Of a DNA stretch of 64,000 nt, positions 34,367 to 45,594 are shown piece after piece. The notes under the pieces were generated by a model, which worked only from the letters and a program-made list of their open reading frames with translations, was not told where the DNA came from and searched no databases. The position numbers were made by a program, and so were the translations under genes. The DNA is from Pelagibacterium luteolum (lineage in GTDB: Bacteria; Pseudomonadota; Alphaproteobacteria; Rhizobiales; Devosiaceae), in NCBI RefSeq assembly GCF_900100665.1, contig NZ_FNCS01000016.1, positions 1-64,000 on the forward strand, given 5' to 3'. Position 1 is the first letter of the stretch, and the number at the start of each line of letters is the position of its first letter.

Positions 34367-34587
34367 GATGAACTCCTCCAGACCAAGCAACTCGCCCGCG
34401 CCATCTCAGGTTCCCGGCGCGCTATTTTCCTGCGATTTTAAGGTGCCGAGCGCACACACAGGTTAGCGACCACAAACCCGCTTCGTCCACGTCGACGCTG
34501 GGGCACGCTGCGGAAAGCAACCAGGCGTTGGGGAACATGGAAGGCCGTCCAGCGTTTTGGGCGACAGACGAGGCAAGGAGTTCGGCT

Positions 34588-35406
34588 GTGGCACCGAGAC
34601 CGTATTGGAGGGGTTATCTCAAGCTTTCGCTGGTAACCTGCTCGGTGACGTTGGCGCCCGCTACCACCGACAGCGCCAAAGTGCGTTTTCACACATTGAA
34701 CCGCAAGACCGGGGAGCGAATATATACACGCTATGTCGATGCGGTCTCCGGCAAGGTCGTGCCGGATAAGGATCAGGTCAAAGGCTATGAGCGCGGCGAG
34801 GACGATTACGTCCAGCTTGAGGACGATGACCTCGATGCGGTTCAGCTCGAGAGCACCCGGACGATCGACATAGACGAGTTCGTCGACGCCGACACGATTG
34901 AATGGGTCTATTATGACAGCCCCTATTTCGTCGTGCCCGCCGACGCGGTGGGTGAAGAGGCGTTTACCGTTATTCGCGAGGCCATGGCCCAGAGTGACGT
35001 TGTCGGCATTTCCCGCCTCGTTCTCGGCAATCGAGAACGTGCCGTGATGCTTCAGCCGTGGGAGAACGGCATCATTTTGTGGACATTGCGCTTTGGAGAT
35101 GAAGTCCGAGAAGAAGATGAATATTTCAAAGCTGTCGACGACGGAAAACCTGATCCAAAACTGCTCAAGATGGTTGAGCAGATTATAGATGATCGTACTG
35201 TGCCATGGTCGGACTCCATGGTGAACGACCCGGTGCAAGATCGCCTGATGGACATCATCAAGGCCAAGAAGCCGGCCAAATCCAAACGGAAGCCGAAGGC
35301 GGTAACCGACCAAGAAGAAGAGCCGGCCAGCAACGTCATCGATCTCATGTCCGCGCTCAAAAAGAGCCTCGCGGACAAACCCAAGAGCGGTAAGAAATCG
35401 GGCTAG
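34588..35406 (+). CDS. ku: Ku protein (non-homologous end joining), copy 1
   Basis: The 272-residue protein starts VAPRPYWRGYLKLSLVTCSV and shows the bacterial Ku core (RFHTLNRKTGERIYTRYVDA, DDYVQLEDDDLDAVQLESTR, YYDSPYFVVPADAVGEEAFT) and a lysine-rich tail. Ku dimers bind double-strand DNA ends and recruit LigD. The GTG at 34588 is chosen because AGGAG lies 7 nt upstream and homologues start at this residue. The gene is convergent with the second Ku gene, overlapping by 4 nt. No ligD is in the window. Confidence 0.92.
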   Translation: MAPRPYWRGYLKLSLVTCSVTLAPATTDSAKVRFHTLNRKTGERIYTRYVDAVSGKVVPDKDQVKGYERGEDDYVQLEDDDLDAVQLESTRTIDIDEFVDADTIEWVYYDSPYFVVPADAVGEEAFTVIREAMAQSDVVGISRLVLGNRERAVMLQPWENGIILWTLRFGDEVREEDEYFKAVDDGKPDPKLLKMVEQIIDDRTVPWSDSMVNDPVQDRLMDIIKAKKPAKSKRKPKAVTDQEEEPASNVIDLMSALKKSLADKPKSGKKSG

Positions 35407-36257
35407 CTGGCTTTTCGCTGTGTGCTTGCGGCGGGCTTTTTCGATTTGGCCGCGCTGGACTTTTTACCCTTGGCACGCGCCTGCTTTGCTCCGGCGCTTT
35501 CGCGCAAGGCATTCAGCAAATCATTGGATTTGGTGGGCTCAGGACGACGAAGGGGAATGACTTTCCGGCCTTCGATCTTCGCCTTAACGAGATCGGCAAG
35601 CGCCGCTTCATAGCGGTCCTCAAACTTTTCGGGCGAAAACTTTCCCGCTTTCGTCTTCAGGATGTGCTGGGCGAGCTCGAGCATTTCGGCGTCGATCTTG
35701 CGCTTGGCGATGTCCTTGAAGGCCGCCTTTGCCGAGCGGACCTCATAGTCGAAATTAAGCGTCGTAGCGATCAGCCCGTCATGGTGCGCCCTGATAAGCA
35801 CCGGTCGTACACGGCGAAACAAAACCGCATGGGCAATCGCGGCGGTCTTGCGCTTGCGTAGCGCTTCGCGAATGAGAACAAAGGCTTCCTGCCCCGCCTC
35901 ATCTGAAGGCAGCAGATAGTATGGCTTGTCGAAATATGTCGGCTCGATCCGGTTGCAGGCGAGAAAGGAATCGACCTTGAGCGTCTTATCACTGTCGGGA
36001 ACTGCCGCTGCGATCTCATCGGGCTCGAGAACAACGTATTTGCCTTCGCTCGTCTCATAGCCTTTGACCTGATCTTCCGCCTCGACCGGTTTGTCGGTCG
36101 TTGTGTCTGCATAAATGCGGCTAAGACGATGGCCGGTCTTTCGATTGACGAGGTTGAGCGAAATGCGTCCGGCAGTCGAGGTGGCGGTGTACATCGACAC
36201 CGGGCACGCGATCTCTGCGATCTTGAGCGTTCCTTTCCAGACTGCACGTGGTGCCAA
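35403..36257 (-). CDS. ku: Ku protein (non-homologous end joining), copy 2
   Basis: The 284-residue protein starts LAPRAVWKGTLKIAEIACPV from a TTG at 36255-36257, 5 nt after AGGAGG. It has the Ku core (LNLVNRKTGHRLSRIYADTT, YETSEGKYVVLEPDEIAAAV, FDKPYYLLPSDEAGQEAFVL) and a Lys/Ala-rich tail that would bind DNA. It is clearly divergent from copy 1, so a heterodimer or separate roles are possible. Many rhizobia have several Ku genes. Confidence 0.92.
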   Translation of the reverse strand: MAPRAVWKGTLKIAEIACPVSMYTATSTAGRISLNLVNRKTGHRLSRIYADTTTDKPVEAEDQVKGYETSEGKYVVLEPDEIAAAVPDSDKTLKVDSFLACNRIEPTYFDKPYYLLPSDEAGQEAFVLIREALRKRKTAAIAHAVLFRRVRPVLIRAHHDGLIATTLNFDYEVRSAKAAFKDIAKRKIDAEMLELAQHILKTKAGKFSPEKFEDRYEAALADLVKAKIEGRKVIPLRRPEPTKSNDLLNALRESAGAKQARAKGKKSSAAKSKKPAASTQRKAS

Positions 36258-36374
36258 TTGAACCTCCTGAAGTTGGCGATAGAACGAGAAAGCATTGACC
36301 TGCGTTCCAAGACAGTATGGGAACTCCCATGGCTTTGCGTGCATTGGATCGCGGTAACCGAAAGGAGACCATCA

Positions 36375-36560
36375 ATGCCTGACGATCCAAGCAAGACAGG
36401 ATACCGTGATCGCGACCGTGTCGCCGGAGACCAGGATTATGAAGTGCGGTACTTCGCACAACAGAATGGCGTTACAGAGCAGCAGACGCGGGACCTGATT
36501 AAAAAGCACGGGAATATGCGGACCGATCTCGAACGGGAAGCCAAAAAGCTCAAGTCTTGA
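36375..36560 (+). CDS. DUF3606 domain protein
   Basis: The 61-residue protein (MPDDPSKTGYRDRDRVAGDQ, then EVRYFAQQNGVTEQQTRDLI) is a DUF3606 member, small helical proteins of unknown function often found near stress and repair genes. The start follows AAGGAGACC. The stop overlaps the exonuclease gene by 4 nt. Confidence 0.8.
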   Translation: MPDDPSKTGYRDRDRVAGDQDYEVRYFAQQNGVTEQQTRDLIKKHGNMRTDLEREAKKLKS

Positions 36561-37384
36561 CGGTGGCCGTTCCAGGCAAGGCGTCCGAAGCCGACAGCAT
36601 CAGGATATCGACCTTCAACGTCAACGGCATCAACGGGCGTCTTGCCATCGTGTTGCGATGGCTCGAAGAAACCGCGCCCGACATTGTGTGCCTTCAGGAA
36701 CTCAAGGCTCCAGACCAGAAGTTTCCCGCGGATGCCTTAGAGGCGGCCGGGTATTCGGCCGTCTGGAACGGGCAGAGCCGATGGAACGGGGTCGCAATTC
36801 TTGCTCGGGGAACTGCGCCGATAATCACCCGACGCACACTTCCCGGCGACAAGGACGACGACCAAAGTCGCTATATCGAGGCCGCCGTAAACGGCATCCT
36901 TGTTTGCTGCCTCTACCTGCCGAATGGCAATCCAGCGCCGGGACCAAAATTTGACTATAAGCTCAAATGGCTAGACCGGCTCCTGGCCCACGCTGGCACT
37001 CTGATCGAGGCGGGCGTTCCTGCCGTCTTGGCAGGCGACTTCAACATCATTCCAACCGAGCGCGATGTCTATAAGCCGGAGCGCTGGATTGACGACGCGC
37101 TGTTCAGACAAGAAGTGCGCGCGGCGTATCAGCAACTTCTCGAGCAGGGATGGCAGGATGCCATTCGCAGGCTCTATCCCGACAAGACAATCTATACATT
37201 CTGGGACTATTTCCGGAATGCATGGGAACGCGACGCGGGCTTGAGGCTGGACCATTTCCTGCTATCGCCGCCATTGCACGGCCGCCTGATCGATGGCGGT
37301 GTGGATCGCGACGTTAGAGGTTGGGAAAAAGCCAGCGATCACGCTCCAGCCTGGATATCGGTCAAGGCGGAAACGACGCTGTGA
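36557..37384 (+). CDS. xthA: Exonuclease III (AP endonuclease family)
   Basis: The 275-residue protein is an EEP-superfamily Mg-dependent nuclease: ISTFNVNGINGRL, QELKAPDQKFP (catalytic Glu), GDFNIIPTERDVY (Asp and Asn), LRLDHFLLSPPL and SDHAP (Asp-His). It cuts abasic sites and trims 3' ends. The start is TTG at 36557 or GTG at 36563; both overlap or follow the DUF3606 stop. Its place beside two Ku genes suggests end processing in the same repair pathway. Confidence 0.93.
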   Translation: MTVAVPGKASEADSIRISTFNVNGINGRLAIVLRWLEETAPDIVCLQELKAPDQKFPADALEAAGYSAVWNGQSRWNGVAILARGTAPIITRRTLPGDKDDDQSRYIEAAVNGILVCCLYLPNGNPAPGPKFDYKLKWLDRLLAHAGTLIEAGVPAVLAGDFNIIPTERDVYKPERWIDDALFRQEVRAAYQQLLEQGWQDAIRRLYPDKTIYTFWDYFRNAWERDAGLRLDHFLLSPPLHGRLIDGGVDRDVRGWEKASDHAPAWISVKAETTL

Positions 37385-37412
37385 CGCCTGCACCGCCACG
37401 GTCCCATATTAA

Positions 37413-37436
37413 AAAGGGACGCCGAGGCGTCCCTTT
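37413..37436. terminator. Bidirectional terminator
   Basis: AAAGGGACGC and GCGTCCCTTT form a perfect 10-bp stem with a 4-nt loop, flanked by A's on the left and T's on the right. It lies between the convergent exonuclease and sugar-binding protein genes and serves both. Confidence 0.85.
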
Positions 37437-37455
37437 CGTATTTGATAGCAATCGA

Positions 37456-38403
37456 TCAGAACGGGCTATCGGGGAAGTAGTACTGCTCGGCGTTTTCCTG
37501 GGTGATCAGCGGCGCGCCCAGGATGTAGGTGCCGGTCACGGGACCGTTGGAGTTGAAGTGCGCAACTGTCACGTCCATGGCGGTCGCAATCATCGCGGGC
37601 GGATAGAGAACGTTCACCGGGATCAGTTCGTCACCGTCCATGATGCCCTTGATGACATCCTTCATGCCTGCGCCGCCGACGATGAACATTTCGTCTTCGC
37701 GACCCGCCTGACGCACGGCTTCGACAACGCCCATGGCTATGTCGTCGTCCTGAGCCCACACACCGTCGATGTCAGGGAAGCGGGAGAGGAAGTCCTGCAT
37801 CACTTCAAAGCCATCGTCGCGGTTCCAGTTTGCGAACTGGTTATCGAGCACGTTGATACCCGATCCTTCGATTCCTTCCATGAAGGCATCGAAACGTTCG
37901 GTATCGATAACTGTGGGAATGCCGCGCAGGATCACGATATTGTCGCCGTCACCCAGGCGCGTGAGGAAGTATTCGGCCGAGACCGAGCCCAATTCGGTAT
38001 TGTTGCCGGCGACATAGACGTCCTGGATCGATTCATCGGGAAGGCCGCGATCGACCACGGTGATGAACGCACCCGATTCCTTTGCCTGACGGACTGGCTC
38101 GACGAGCGGATCGGATTCGAACGGCAGAACGACCAGCGCCTGAATCTGCTGCACGGAGATCAGATCTTCGATGTCGCTGGCCTGGTCGGCCGGGCTATCG
38201 GCGGTCACCAGGGTGATATCGATATTGGGATTGGCTTCTTCGATGCGCCGTTCGGCTTCCTGGGCGTGCCAGTTAAGCCCGCCGGCCCAGCCATGGGTCG
38301 CCGCTGGAATGGAGACGCCGATCCGGATCTGGTCTTGAGCCAGGGCGGGCGCGGCCAGGGCGGTCGTCGCCGCCAGGGCCAAAGTCAATACTTTGATAGA
38401 CAT
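37456..38403 (-). CDS. Ribose-type sugar ABC transporter, periplasmic binding protein
   Basis: The 315-residue protein has a signal peptide (MSIKVLTLALAATTALAAPALA) and a type I periplasmic-binding fold (IRIGVSIPAATHGWAGGLNW, GAFITVVDRGLPD, DGVWAQDDDIAMGVVEAVRQ). It captures a sugar or polyol for the permease and ATPase encoded upstream on the same strand; the substrate cannot be told from sequence. AGGGAGG precedes the ATG. Confidence 0.88.
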   Translation of the reverse strand: MSIKVLTLALAATTALAAPALAQDQIRIGVSIPAATHGWAGGLNWHAQEAERRIEEANPNIDITLVTADSPADQASDIEDLISVQQIQALVVLPFESDPLVEPVRQAKESGAFITVVDRGLPDESIQDVYVAGNNTELGSVSAEYFLTRLGDGDNIVILRGIPTVIDTERFDAFMEGIEGSGINVLDNQFANWNRDDGFEVMQDFLSRFPDIDGVWAQDDDIAMGVVEAVRQAGREDEMFIVGGAGMKDVIKGIMDGDELIPVNVLYPPAMIATAMDVTVAHFNSNGPVTGTYILGAPLITQENAEQYYFPDSPF

Positions 38404-38444
38404 GGTATTCCTCCCTAAAGTGTGGCGCGTTAGGCGCCGTCCAG

Positions 38445-38463
38445 CCCGCTTTTGTGAAGCGGG
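38445..38463 (-). promoter_or_regulatory. Intercistronic hairpin before the binding-protein gene
   Basis: CCCGCTT and AAGCGGG form a 7-bp stem between the permease and the binding protein genes. Hairpins at such places commonly protect the more abundant binding-protein mRNA segment. Confidence 0.5.
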
Positions 38464-38476
38464 AATTTCTGTCGAA

Positions 38477-39502
38477 CTATTCAGGTTTTTTGGCGCGACG
38501 GCCGGTACGGAACGAACCGCGCTGCAAATAGACAGCGGCGACGATAATGACGCCCTGAACCGCCCCGTTGAGGTAGTTCGAGATGATGTCGGTGAGATTT
38601 AAGATATTGCCGATGGCGGTCAGGATCAGCGCGCCGATCACCGTTCCGCCGATGCGGCCATAGCCGCCCTTGAGCATGGTGCCGCCGATGATGACGGCCG
38701 CAATGGCTTCGAGTTCCCACAGCACGCCGGTTGCGGATGAGGCAGACCCCAAGCGAGGGACATAGATGATGGTTGCCAGCGAAACGCAAAGTCCCTGCAA
38801 GATGTAAGTCACCGTCCTGATCCGGTCGACCTTGATGGCCGAGTAGCGCGCGACGTGCTCGTTGCTGCCGATCGCCATGCAGTAGCGGCCAAAGGCTGTG
38901 CGGTTCATCAAAATCCAGCCGATGATGGCGACGATGATGAACGTCCAGACCGGATAGGGTATGCGCAGGAAGCTCTCGTAATAGACCGGGCGATAGATTT
39001 CACGGGCGCCATTATTGAGCGACAAGGTGCCGCCATCGGCAAAATAGGTGACGAGGGAGCGATAGATACCCATCGTGCCCAGCGTCACGATAAAGGCCTC
39101 GATCTTGCCTTTGGTCGTGAGAAACCCGTTGATGAAGCCGGCGCCGATGCCGAGGATGAGTGAGCAGCCGATCCCCAGCACCACCGTCCAGATCGAAGCG
39201 CCGAACGCATCAACCGCGCCATTCATGATGATGATCATCATGCCCGCAATAAAAGCGGCCATCGACCCGACCGATAGATCGATGCCGCCGGCGGTGATCA
39301 CAAACGTCGCCCCTACTGCGATGATGCCGATAAAGGCGGAGCGGGTGAGAATATTGGTAACATTGCCCTCATTGAGGAAGGCGGGGTTCAGCGAATAGCC
39401 TAAAATAATCAGCAGGATCAGCGCCAGTAGCGGCCCTGCGGTCTTGAGATCGAGGTGAAAGCCCTTTCGCGGCTTCGCAGCCTCATGCGCTGATACGCTC
39501 AT
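38477..39502 (-). CDS. Ribose-type ABC transporter permease (RbsC-like)
   Basis: The 341-residue protein is an inner-membrane permease of the ribose/xylose type with many membrane helices and the phrase ITAGGIDLSVGSMAAFIAGM, characteristic of RbsC-like channels. The ATG at 39500-39502 is preferred (GGTGGGG upstream); an in-frame GTG lies 9 nt before it. It overlaps the ATPase gene by 20 nt. Confidence 0.88.
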   Translation of the reverse strand: MSVSAHEAAKPRKGFHLDLKTAGPLLALILLIILGYSLNPAFLNEGNVTNILTRSAFIGIIAVGATFVITAGGIDLSVGSMAAFIAGMMIIIMNGAVDAFGASIWTVVLGIGCSLILGIGAGFINGFLTTKGKIEAFIVTLGTMGIYRSLVTYFADGGTLSLNNGAREIYRPVYYESFLRIPYPVWTFIIVAIIGWILMNRTAFGRYCMAIGSNEHVARYSAIKVDRIRTVTYILQGLCVSLATIIYVPRLGSASSATGVLWELEAIAAVIIGGTMLKGGYGRIGGTVIGALILTAIGNILNLTDIISNYLNGAVQGVIIVAAVYLQRGSFRTGRRAKKPE

Positions 39503-41027
39503 CGTCCCCACCCTGTCTGATGCCTGCGGCGTACCGCATGATTTCTGTTTCCGTTATCTCGGCGCCTTCGAGTTCACCCGCGAGGCGCCCCTCTCGCATG
39601 ACGACAACCCTGTGGCTGACCCCGATCACCTCCTGCATCTCCGAGGAGATGACGATGATCGATTTTCCCTCGGCGGCGAGGGCTGCGATGATGTGATAGA
39701 TCTGCTGCTTGGTGCCGACGTCGATGCCGCGCGTCGGCTCATCCATGATGATGATTTCGGGGTCGGACTCCATGGTCTTTCCCAGCATGAGCTTTTGCTG
39801 ATTGCCGCCCGAGAGCTGGCCGACCCGCACCGAGGCATCGCGCGCCCGGATATCGAAGCGCCGCACAGCCCTTTGAAGCGCCTGCGCTTCGCTCTTGCCA
39901 TCCAGAAAGCCGTGTTTGAGGTGCTTTTTAAGCGTCAGCAGCGTGAGGTTGGGTTCCAGCCCTGCATTGAGCAGCAGGCCGCGACCCTTGCGGTCCTTGG
40001 TCATATAAGCGAGCCCGGCGGCGACCGATTGGGAAACCGTAGAGAAATTGGCCAACCGGTCATCGACCCAGACTTCTCCCGAGCGACGCGTATTGAGGCC
40101 GACAATCGCCTCCGCAACGGCCGTGCGCCCTGATCCGATAAGACCCGCAAAGCCAAGGATTTCGCCCCGCCGCAAATCGAACGATATGTCTTTGACGCCG
40201 GGCGCCACCAGATTGCGCACCGATAAGACCACAGGCGCTTCGACGTCCGGCTCGTGCTTGGGCGGATAGAGGTTTGAGAGTTCGCGACCAACCATCATCT
40301 GGGCGATGGAATCGGGGGTCAGGGCCTCGGTTCCGACCGTCGCGATCAATTGCCCGTCCCGCAGTACGGTCACCCGCTGGGCGAGCTCCATGATTTCTCC
40401 GAGCTTGTGGGATATGAATATGACCGCGACACCGCGCGCTGTGAGGCGACGGATCTGCTCGAACAGGGTCTGGGTTTCGCCCACCGAGAGCACTGCCGTC
40501 GGCTCGTCCATGATCAGGACGCGCGCATCGCGGCTGATCGCCTTGGCGATCTCGACCATCTGCTTGTCCGCGACCGACAGGGTGTTGATCCGCGCATCGG
40601 GGTCGACATTGACGTGCAGTGTGTCGAGGATAGCGCGGGACCTCTCGCGCATTTCCCTGACCCGCAGAAAGCCGTTTCGAGTCAGTTCGCGACCCAGGAA
40701 AATCGAGTCCGACACCGTCAGGTGTTCGGCAAGCAGCAGTTCCTGATGGATAACGACGATGCCCATGGCTTCGGCTTCGCCATTGGGCGGCAGCACGACG
40801 TTTTGGCCATCGTAGGAAATCGACCCTGAGCTTGGTTGCTCCAGGCCCGAAAGCACCTTGATGAGAGTGGATTTACCGGCGCCGTTCTCGCCGATGATGG
40901 CATGAACTTCACCCGGGCGAATGTCGAAATCGATGCTGAAGAGCACCGGCACGTCGCCGAAGGATTTGCTGATCCTGTGCGCCGCCAGAATAACAGGCGC
41001 AGTGGTGCTATCGTCGTTGATCGACAT
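39483..41027 (-). CDS. Sugar ABC transporter ATPase with two nucleotide-binding domains (RbsA-like)
   Basis: The 514-residue protein has two ABC domains. The first has GENGAGKST (Walker A), VLIMDEPTAVL (Walker B) and the H-loop FISHKL. The second has the degenerate Walker A GSGRTAV, LSGGNQQKLMLGK (signature) and IIMDEPTRGIDVG. This is the RbsA/MglA/AraG pattern. It is the promoter-proximal gene of a three-gene operon, with the two LacI-type palindromes just upstream. Confidence 0.92.
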   Translation of the reverse strand: MSINDDSTTAPVILAAHRISKSFGDVPVLFSIDFDIRPGEVHAIIGENGAGKSTLIKVLSGLEQPSSGSISYDGQNVVLPPNGEAEAMGIVVIHQELLLAEHLTVSDSIFLGRELTRNGFLRVREMRERSRAILDTLHVNVDPDARINTLSVADKQMVEIAKAISRDARVLIMDEPTAVLSVGETQTLFEQIRRLTARGVAVIFISHKLGEIMELAQRVTVLRDGQLIATVGTEALTPDSIAQMMVGRELSNLYPPKHEPDVEAPVVLSVRNLVAPGVKDISFDLRRGEILGFAGLIGSGRTAVAEAIVGLNTRRSGEVWVDDRLANFSTVSQSVAAGLAYMTKDRKGRGLLLNAGLEPNLTLLTLKKHLKHGFLDGKSEAQALQRAVRRFDIRARDASVRVGQLSGGNQQKLMLGKTMESDPEIIIMDEPTRGIDVGTKQQIYHIIAALAAEGKSIIVISSEMQEVIGVSHRVVVMREGRLAGELEGAEITETEIMRYAAGIRQGGDDERISA

Positions 41028-41081
41028 GCTTCCCCCCAAGATGCGCCACAGCCTCCCAGCGCATCGTCCTCCTTTGAGCTA

Positions 41082-41095
41082 TGTAAAGGTTTTCA
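41082..41095. promoter_or_regulatory. LacI-type operator, imperfect copy
   Basis: TGTAAAGGTTTTCA is a one-mismatch inverted repeat identical to the second site except for one base, 21 bp from it and 55 nt upstream of the ATPase start. Confidence 0.65.
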
Positions 41096-41102
41096 TTGCT
41101 CA

Positions 41103-41116
41103 TGTAAAGGTTTACA
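41103..41116. promoter_or_regulatory. LacI-type operator, perfect copy
   Basis: TGTAAAGGTTTACA is a perfect 6-bp inverted repeat with GG centre, the shape of LacI/GalR operators. It lies between the divergent transporter and lacI-type genes, so one bound dimer or tetramer could control both. Confidence 0.7.
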
Positions 41117-41218
41117 ACGACCTGATGGGACGGGTGTGACACTTATGGGGTCTGGTGCTGTGCGCGGCATCTGGTAAAGGCATGCTAGGCGGGCACGACG
41201 GCGTGTGCGGGGCGAAAC

Positions 41219-42244
41219 GTGAAACATCAAAAACTGGCCACTATCGAGGATGTCGCGGCGATCGCCGGCGTCTCCATCGCTACGGTCAGCCGGGCGCTCA
41301 ACGCACCCACCAAGGTCGCCGACGAAACGCGCCGCCGCGTGACGACGGCTGTTGCGCAGACCGGATATACGACGAACGCCATGGCGCGCTCGCTGCGCAT
41401 GCGCCGCAGCAACATGATCCTGATCCTGGCGCCCGATGTGGGCGATCCAAACTTTTCCAATATTCTCGTGGGACTCGAAACCGAGGCCAGCAAGCGCGGA
41501 TACGGTATCCTTATCGGCAATACGCAGAACGATCCGGCGCGTGAGACCGACTACCTTCGGTTCATCAGTTCGAACCAGGCCGACGGGCTGATCCTGTTCA
41601 CCGGCCATCTTCCTTACGGTTTCGGCAGCGAAGGCGGCGAAACTCGCTTGCCGCCGACGGTGGCTGTGAACGAGCCCCTGCCCAATGCCGACGTGCCTTT
41701 TGTTGGTGTCGATAATATCGAGGGCGCGCGTGTCGCCACCGAGCACTTGATCGCCCAGGGGCATCGGCGCATTGCCTTTATCGGCCACTCGACCGCCAAG
41801 GCGGTCAACGTCTTGCGAGAGCGGGGCTATCGCGCAGCGCTGGCTGGCGCCAACATCACGGTCGATCCCCGCCTGATCCTCGACGGTGACGGGACCACCG
41901 AGAGCGGGCGGGCAGCGACCGAGCATATGTTTGTTCGCGACGTGTTGCCCACCGCCTTTCTATGCGTCAACGATGCCACAGCATTGGGCGTCGTCATCTC
42001 GCTCAACGCGCGCAAATACGACCTCCCTCGACAGTTTTCGGTGATGGGGTTCGACGATATCTCGTTTGCGAGTTTCGTCACCCCTTCGCTGACGACGATG
42101 AAGCAGCCCCGGGTCAAGATCGGCGAAAAGGCCATGGACCTTTTGTTGATGCTGCTCGGCGGGGAACAGCCTCCGGAAACCGAAATCCTGCTGCGCAGCG
42201 AGTTGATCGTCCGGAATTCCGTCAGTCGTCCCGATCGCAACTGA
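41219..42244 (+). CDS. LacI-family transcriptional regulator
   Basis: The 341-residue protein starts at GTG and has a LacI helix-turn-helix (ATIEDVAAIAGVSIATVSRA, hinge helix region following) and a sugar-binding domain (MILILAPDVGDPNFSNILVG, VMGFDDISFASFVTPSLTTM). It is divergent from the RbsA-like operon and probably represses it until the transported sugar is present. Confidence 0.9.
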   Translation: MKHQKLATIEDVAAIAGVSIATVSRALNAPTKVADETRRRVTTAVAQTGYTTNAMARSLRMRRSNMILILAPDVGDPNFSNILVGLETEASKRGYGILIGNTQNDPARETDYLRFISSNQADGLILFTGHLPYGFGSEGGETRLPPTVAVNEPLPNADVPFVGVDNIEGARVATEHLIAQGHRRIAFIGHSTAKAVNVLRERGYRAALAGANITVDPRLILDGDGTTESGRAATEHMFVRDVLPTAFLCVNDATALGVVISLNARKYDLPRQFSVMGFDDISFASFVTPSLTTMKQPRVKIGEKAMDLLLMLLGGEQPPETEILLRSELIVRNSVSRPDRN

Positions 42245-42291
42245 CCTGCCGACGAGGTCGGTCGCCCAAGCGCGGCTTTAGCCCTGCGGAT

Positions 42292-42309
42292 GACGGGCTA
42301 CGCCCCGTC
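42292..42309 (+). terminator. Terminator of the lacI-type gene
   Basis: GACGGG and CCCGTC form a 6-bp stem with a 6-nt loop, followed by TTTC, 48 nt after the stop codon. Confidence 0.5.
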
Positions 42310-42457
42310 TTTCGGCCCGCGAGGGCGGGCGGGCGCAACCACTGCCATGGATATGTTAGCGCCGCGACGCAGCCCAGGAACGGGCGCTGTAGGGCCGCGT
42401 TGGTGGGAATGATGGACCTCGTCCATACCGCATTTCCAACGAGAAGAGAGCCGCACC

Positions 42458-42955
42458 ATGGCAAAAGAGAAAACGCTCGAAACGCTGTTTCACGACACGC
42501 TCCGGGACATTTACTACGCCGAGCGCAAGATTTTAAAGGCGCTGCCAAAAATGAAGCGCGCAGCAGAGTCCGAAGACCTCAAGGCTGCGTTCGAAAAGCA
42601 TCACGGGGAAACCGAAGTTCACATCGAGCGGCTTCAGCAGGTGTTCGAGATTCTCGGCAAACGCGCTCAGGGCAAGACTTGTGAGGCCATCGAGGGCATC
42701 ATCGCCGAGGGCGAAGAGATTATCGATGAGTTCAAGGGAAGCCCTGCGCTCGACGCGGGCCCGATTTCATCGGCACAGGCCGTCGAACATTATGAAATCA
42801 CCCGTTATGGCACGCTCAAGCGCTGGGCAACCGAGCTTGGCCTGAAAGACGCCGCCAAGCTATTCGACGCGACACTGCAGGAAGAATCCAAGACTGACGT
42901 CGACCTGACGGCGTTGGCTGACGCCTCGGCGAATGCGCGCGCGAAAGCCGCCTAG
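42458..42955 (+). CDS. DUF892 ferritin-like protein (YciE/YciF type)
   Basis: The 165-residue protein MAKEKTLETLFHDTLRDIYY... has the DUF892 four-helix bundle with ferritin-like metal ligands (YYAERKIL, EKHHGETEVHIERL, AVEHYEITRYGTL). Family members are stress-induced. It lies before a large catalase gene in the same direction, so the pair may be an oxidative stress unit. The start follows AGAAGAGAG. Confidence 0.88.
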   Translation: MAKEKTLETLFHDTLRDIYYAERKILKALPKMKRAAESEDLKAAFEKHHGETEVHIERLQQVFEILGKRAQGKTCEAIEGIIAEGEEIIDEFKGSPALDAGPISSAQAVEHYEITRYGTLKRWATELGLKDAAKLFDATLQEESKTDVDLTALADASANARAKAA

Positions 42956-42960
42956 CCTTC

Positions 42961-42988
42961 AGGATCCGGACGCTACCGTCCGGATCCT
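42961..42988. terminator. Hairpin after the DUF892 gene
   Basis: AGGATCCGGACG and CGTCCGGATCCT form a perfect 12-bp stem with a 4-nt loop 5 nt after the stop codon. No T run follows, so it may only partly stop transcription into the catalase gene. Confidence 0.6.
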
Positions 42989-43022
42989 CTGCTTCCCCAA
43001 TTCCACGAGGTGATCCTTCCCA

Positions 43023-45128
<2,106 letters not shown>

Positions 45129-45354
45129 CATGAGCCTGGGTAGCCTGACAGGCTGGCGCCTCGTGTGATTCAACCGTCCATACGGCTTGGAGATCGCGAC
45201 GGTGCTCAGTCGGGGCTACCCAGTCATGCAGCAGAGTGCCGATTCCGAGCCTTTGACGCTAAATTCTCTGCTAAGCAGGTCCGATAACAAAAGTCCGCGC
45301 CAAAGTGCTATAGGTAGGGCCACAAGTTGAGCGTGCGACAAATCGGAGGACAGG

Positions 45355-45582
45355 ATGGGAAGTCACACCAAAGCTGCGCTCGAAATGAACGCCCTGGCGG
45401 CCGAGATGAACACATTCGGTGACAGCCATGTCGATCTGATTGGTCGCCTGATCGGCTTGACCGACGACGTCGCAAACGGACCCAACCCGGACGCGGTCGC
45501 AACCAAAGCAGAGTTGGTAGTCGATTTCGAGGCGGAAGGTTTGAACGATTGGGCAGGTCGCCTACGCGACATCACTTGGTAA
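45355..45582 (+). CDS. Small hypothetical protein (75 aa)
   Basis: An acidic protein (MGSHTKAALEMNALAAEMNT, then VDLIGRLIGLTDDVANGPNP) that is probably two helices. GGAGGACAGG precedes the ATG. It is convergent with the permease gene at 45595. No family recognised. Confidence 0.55.
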   Translation: MGSHTKAALEMNALAAEMNTFGDSHVDLIGRLIGLTDDVANGPNPDAVATKAELVVDFEAEGLNDWAGRLRDITW

Positions 45583-45594
45583 AGGTCGCCCGTC

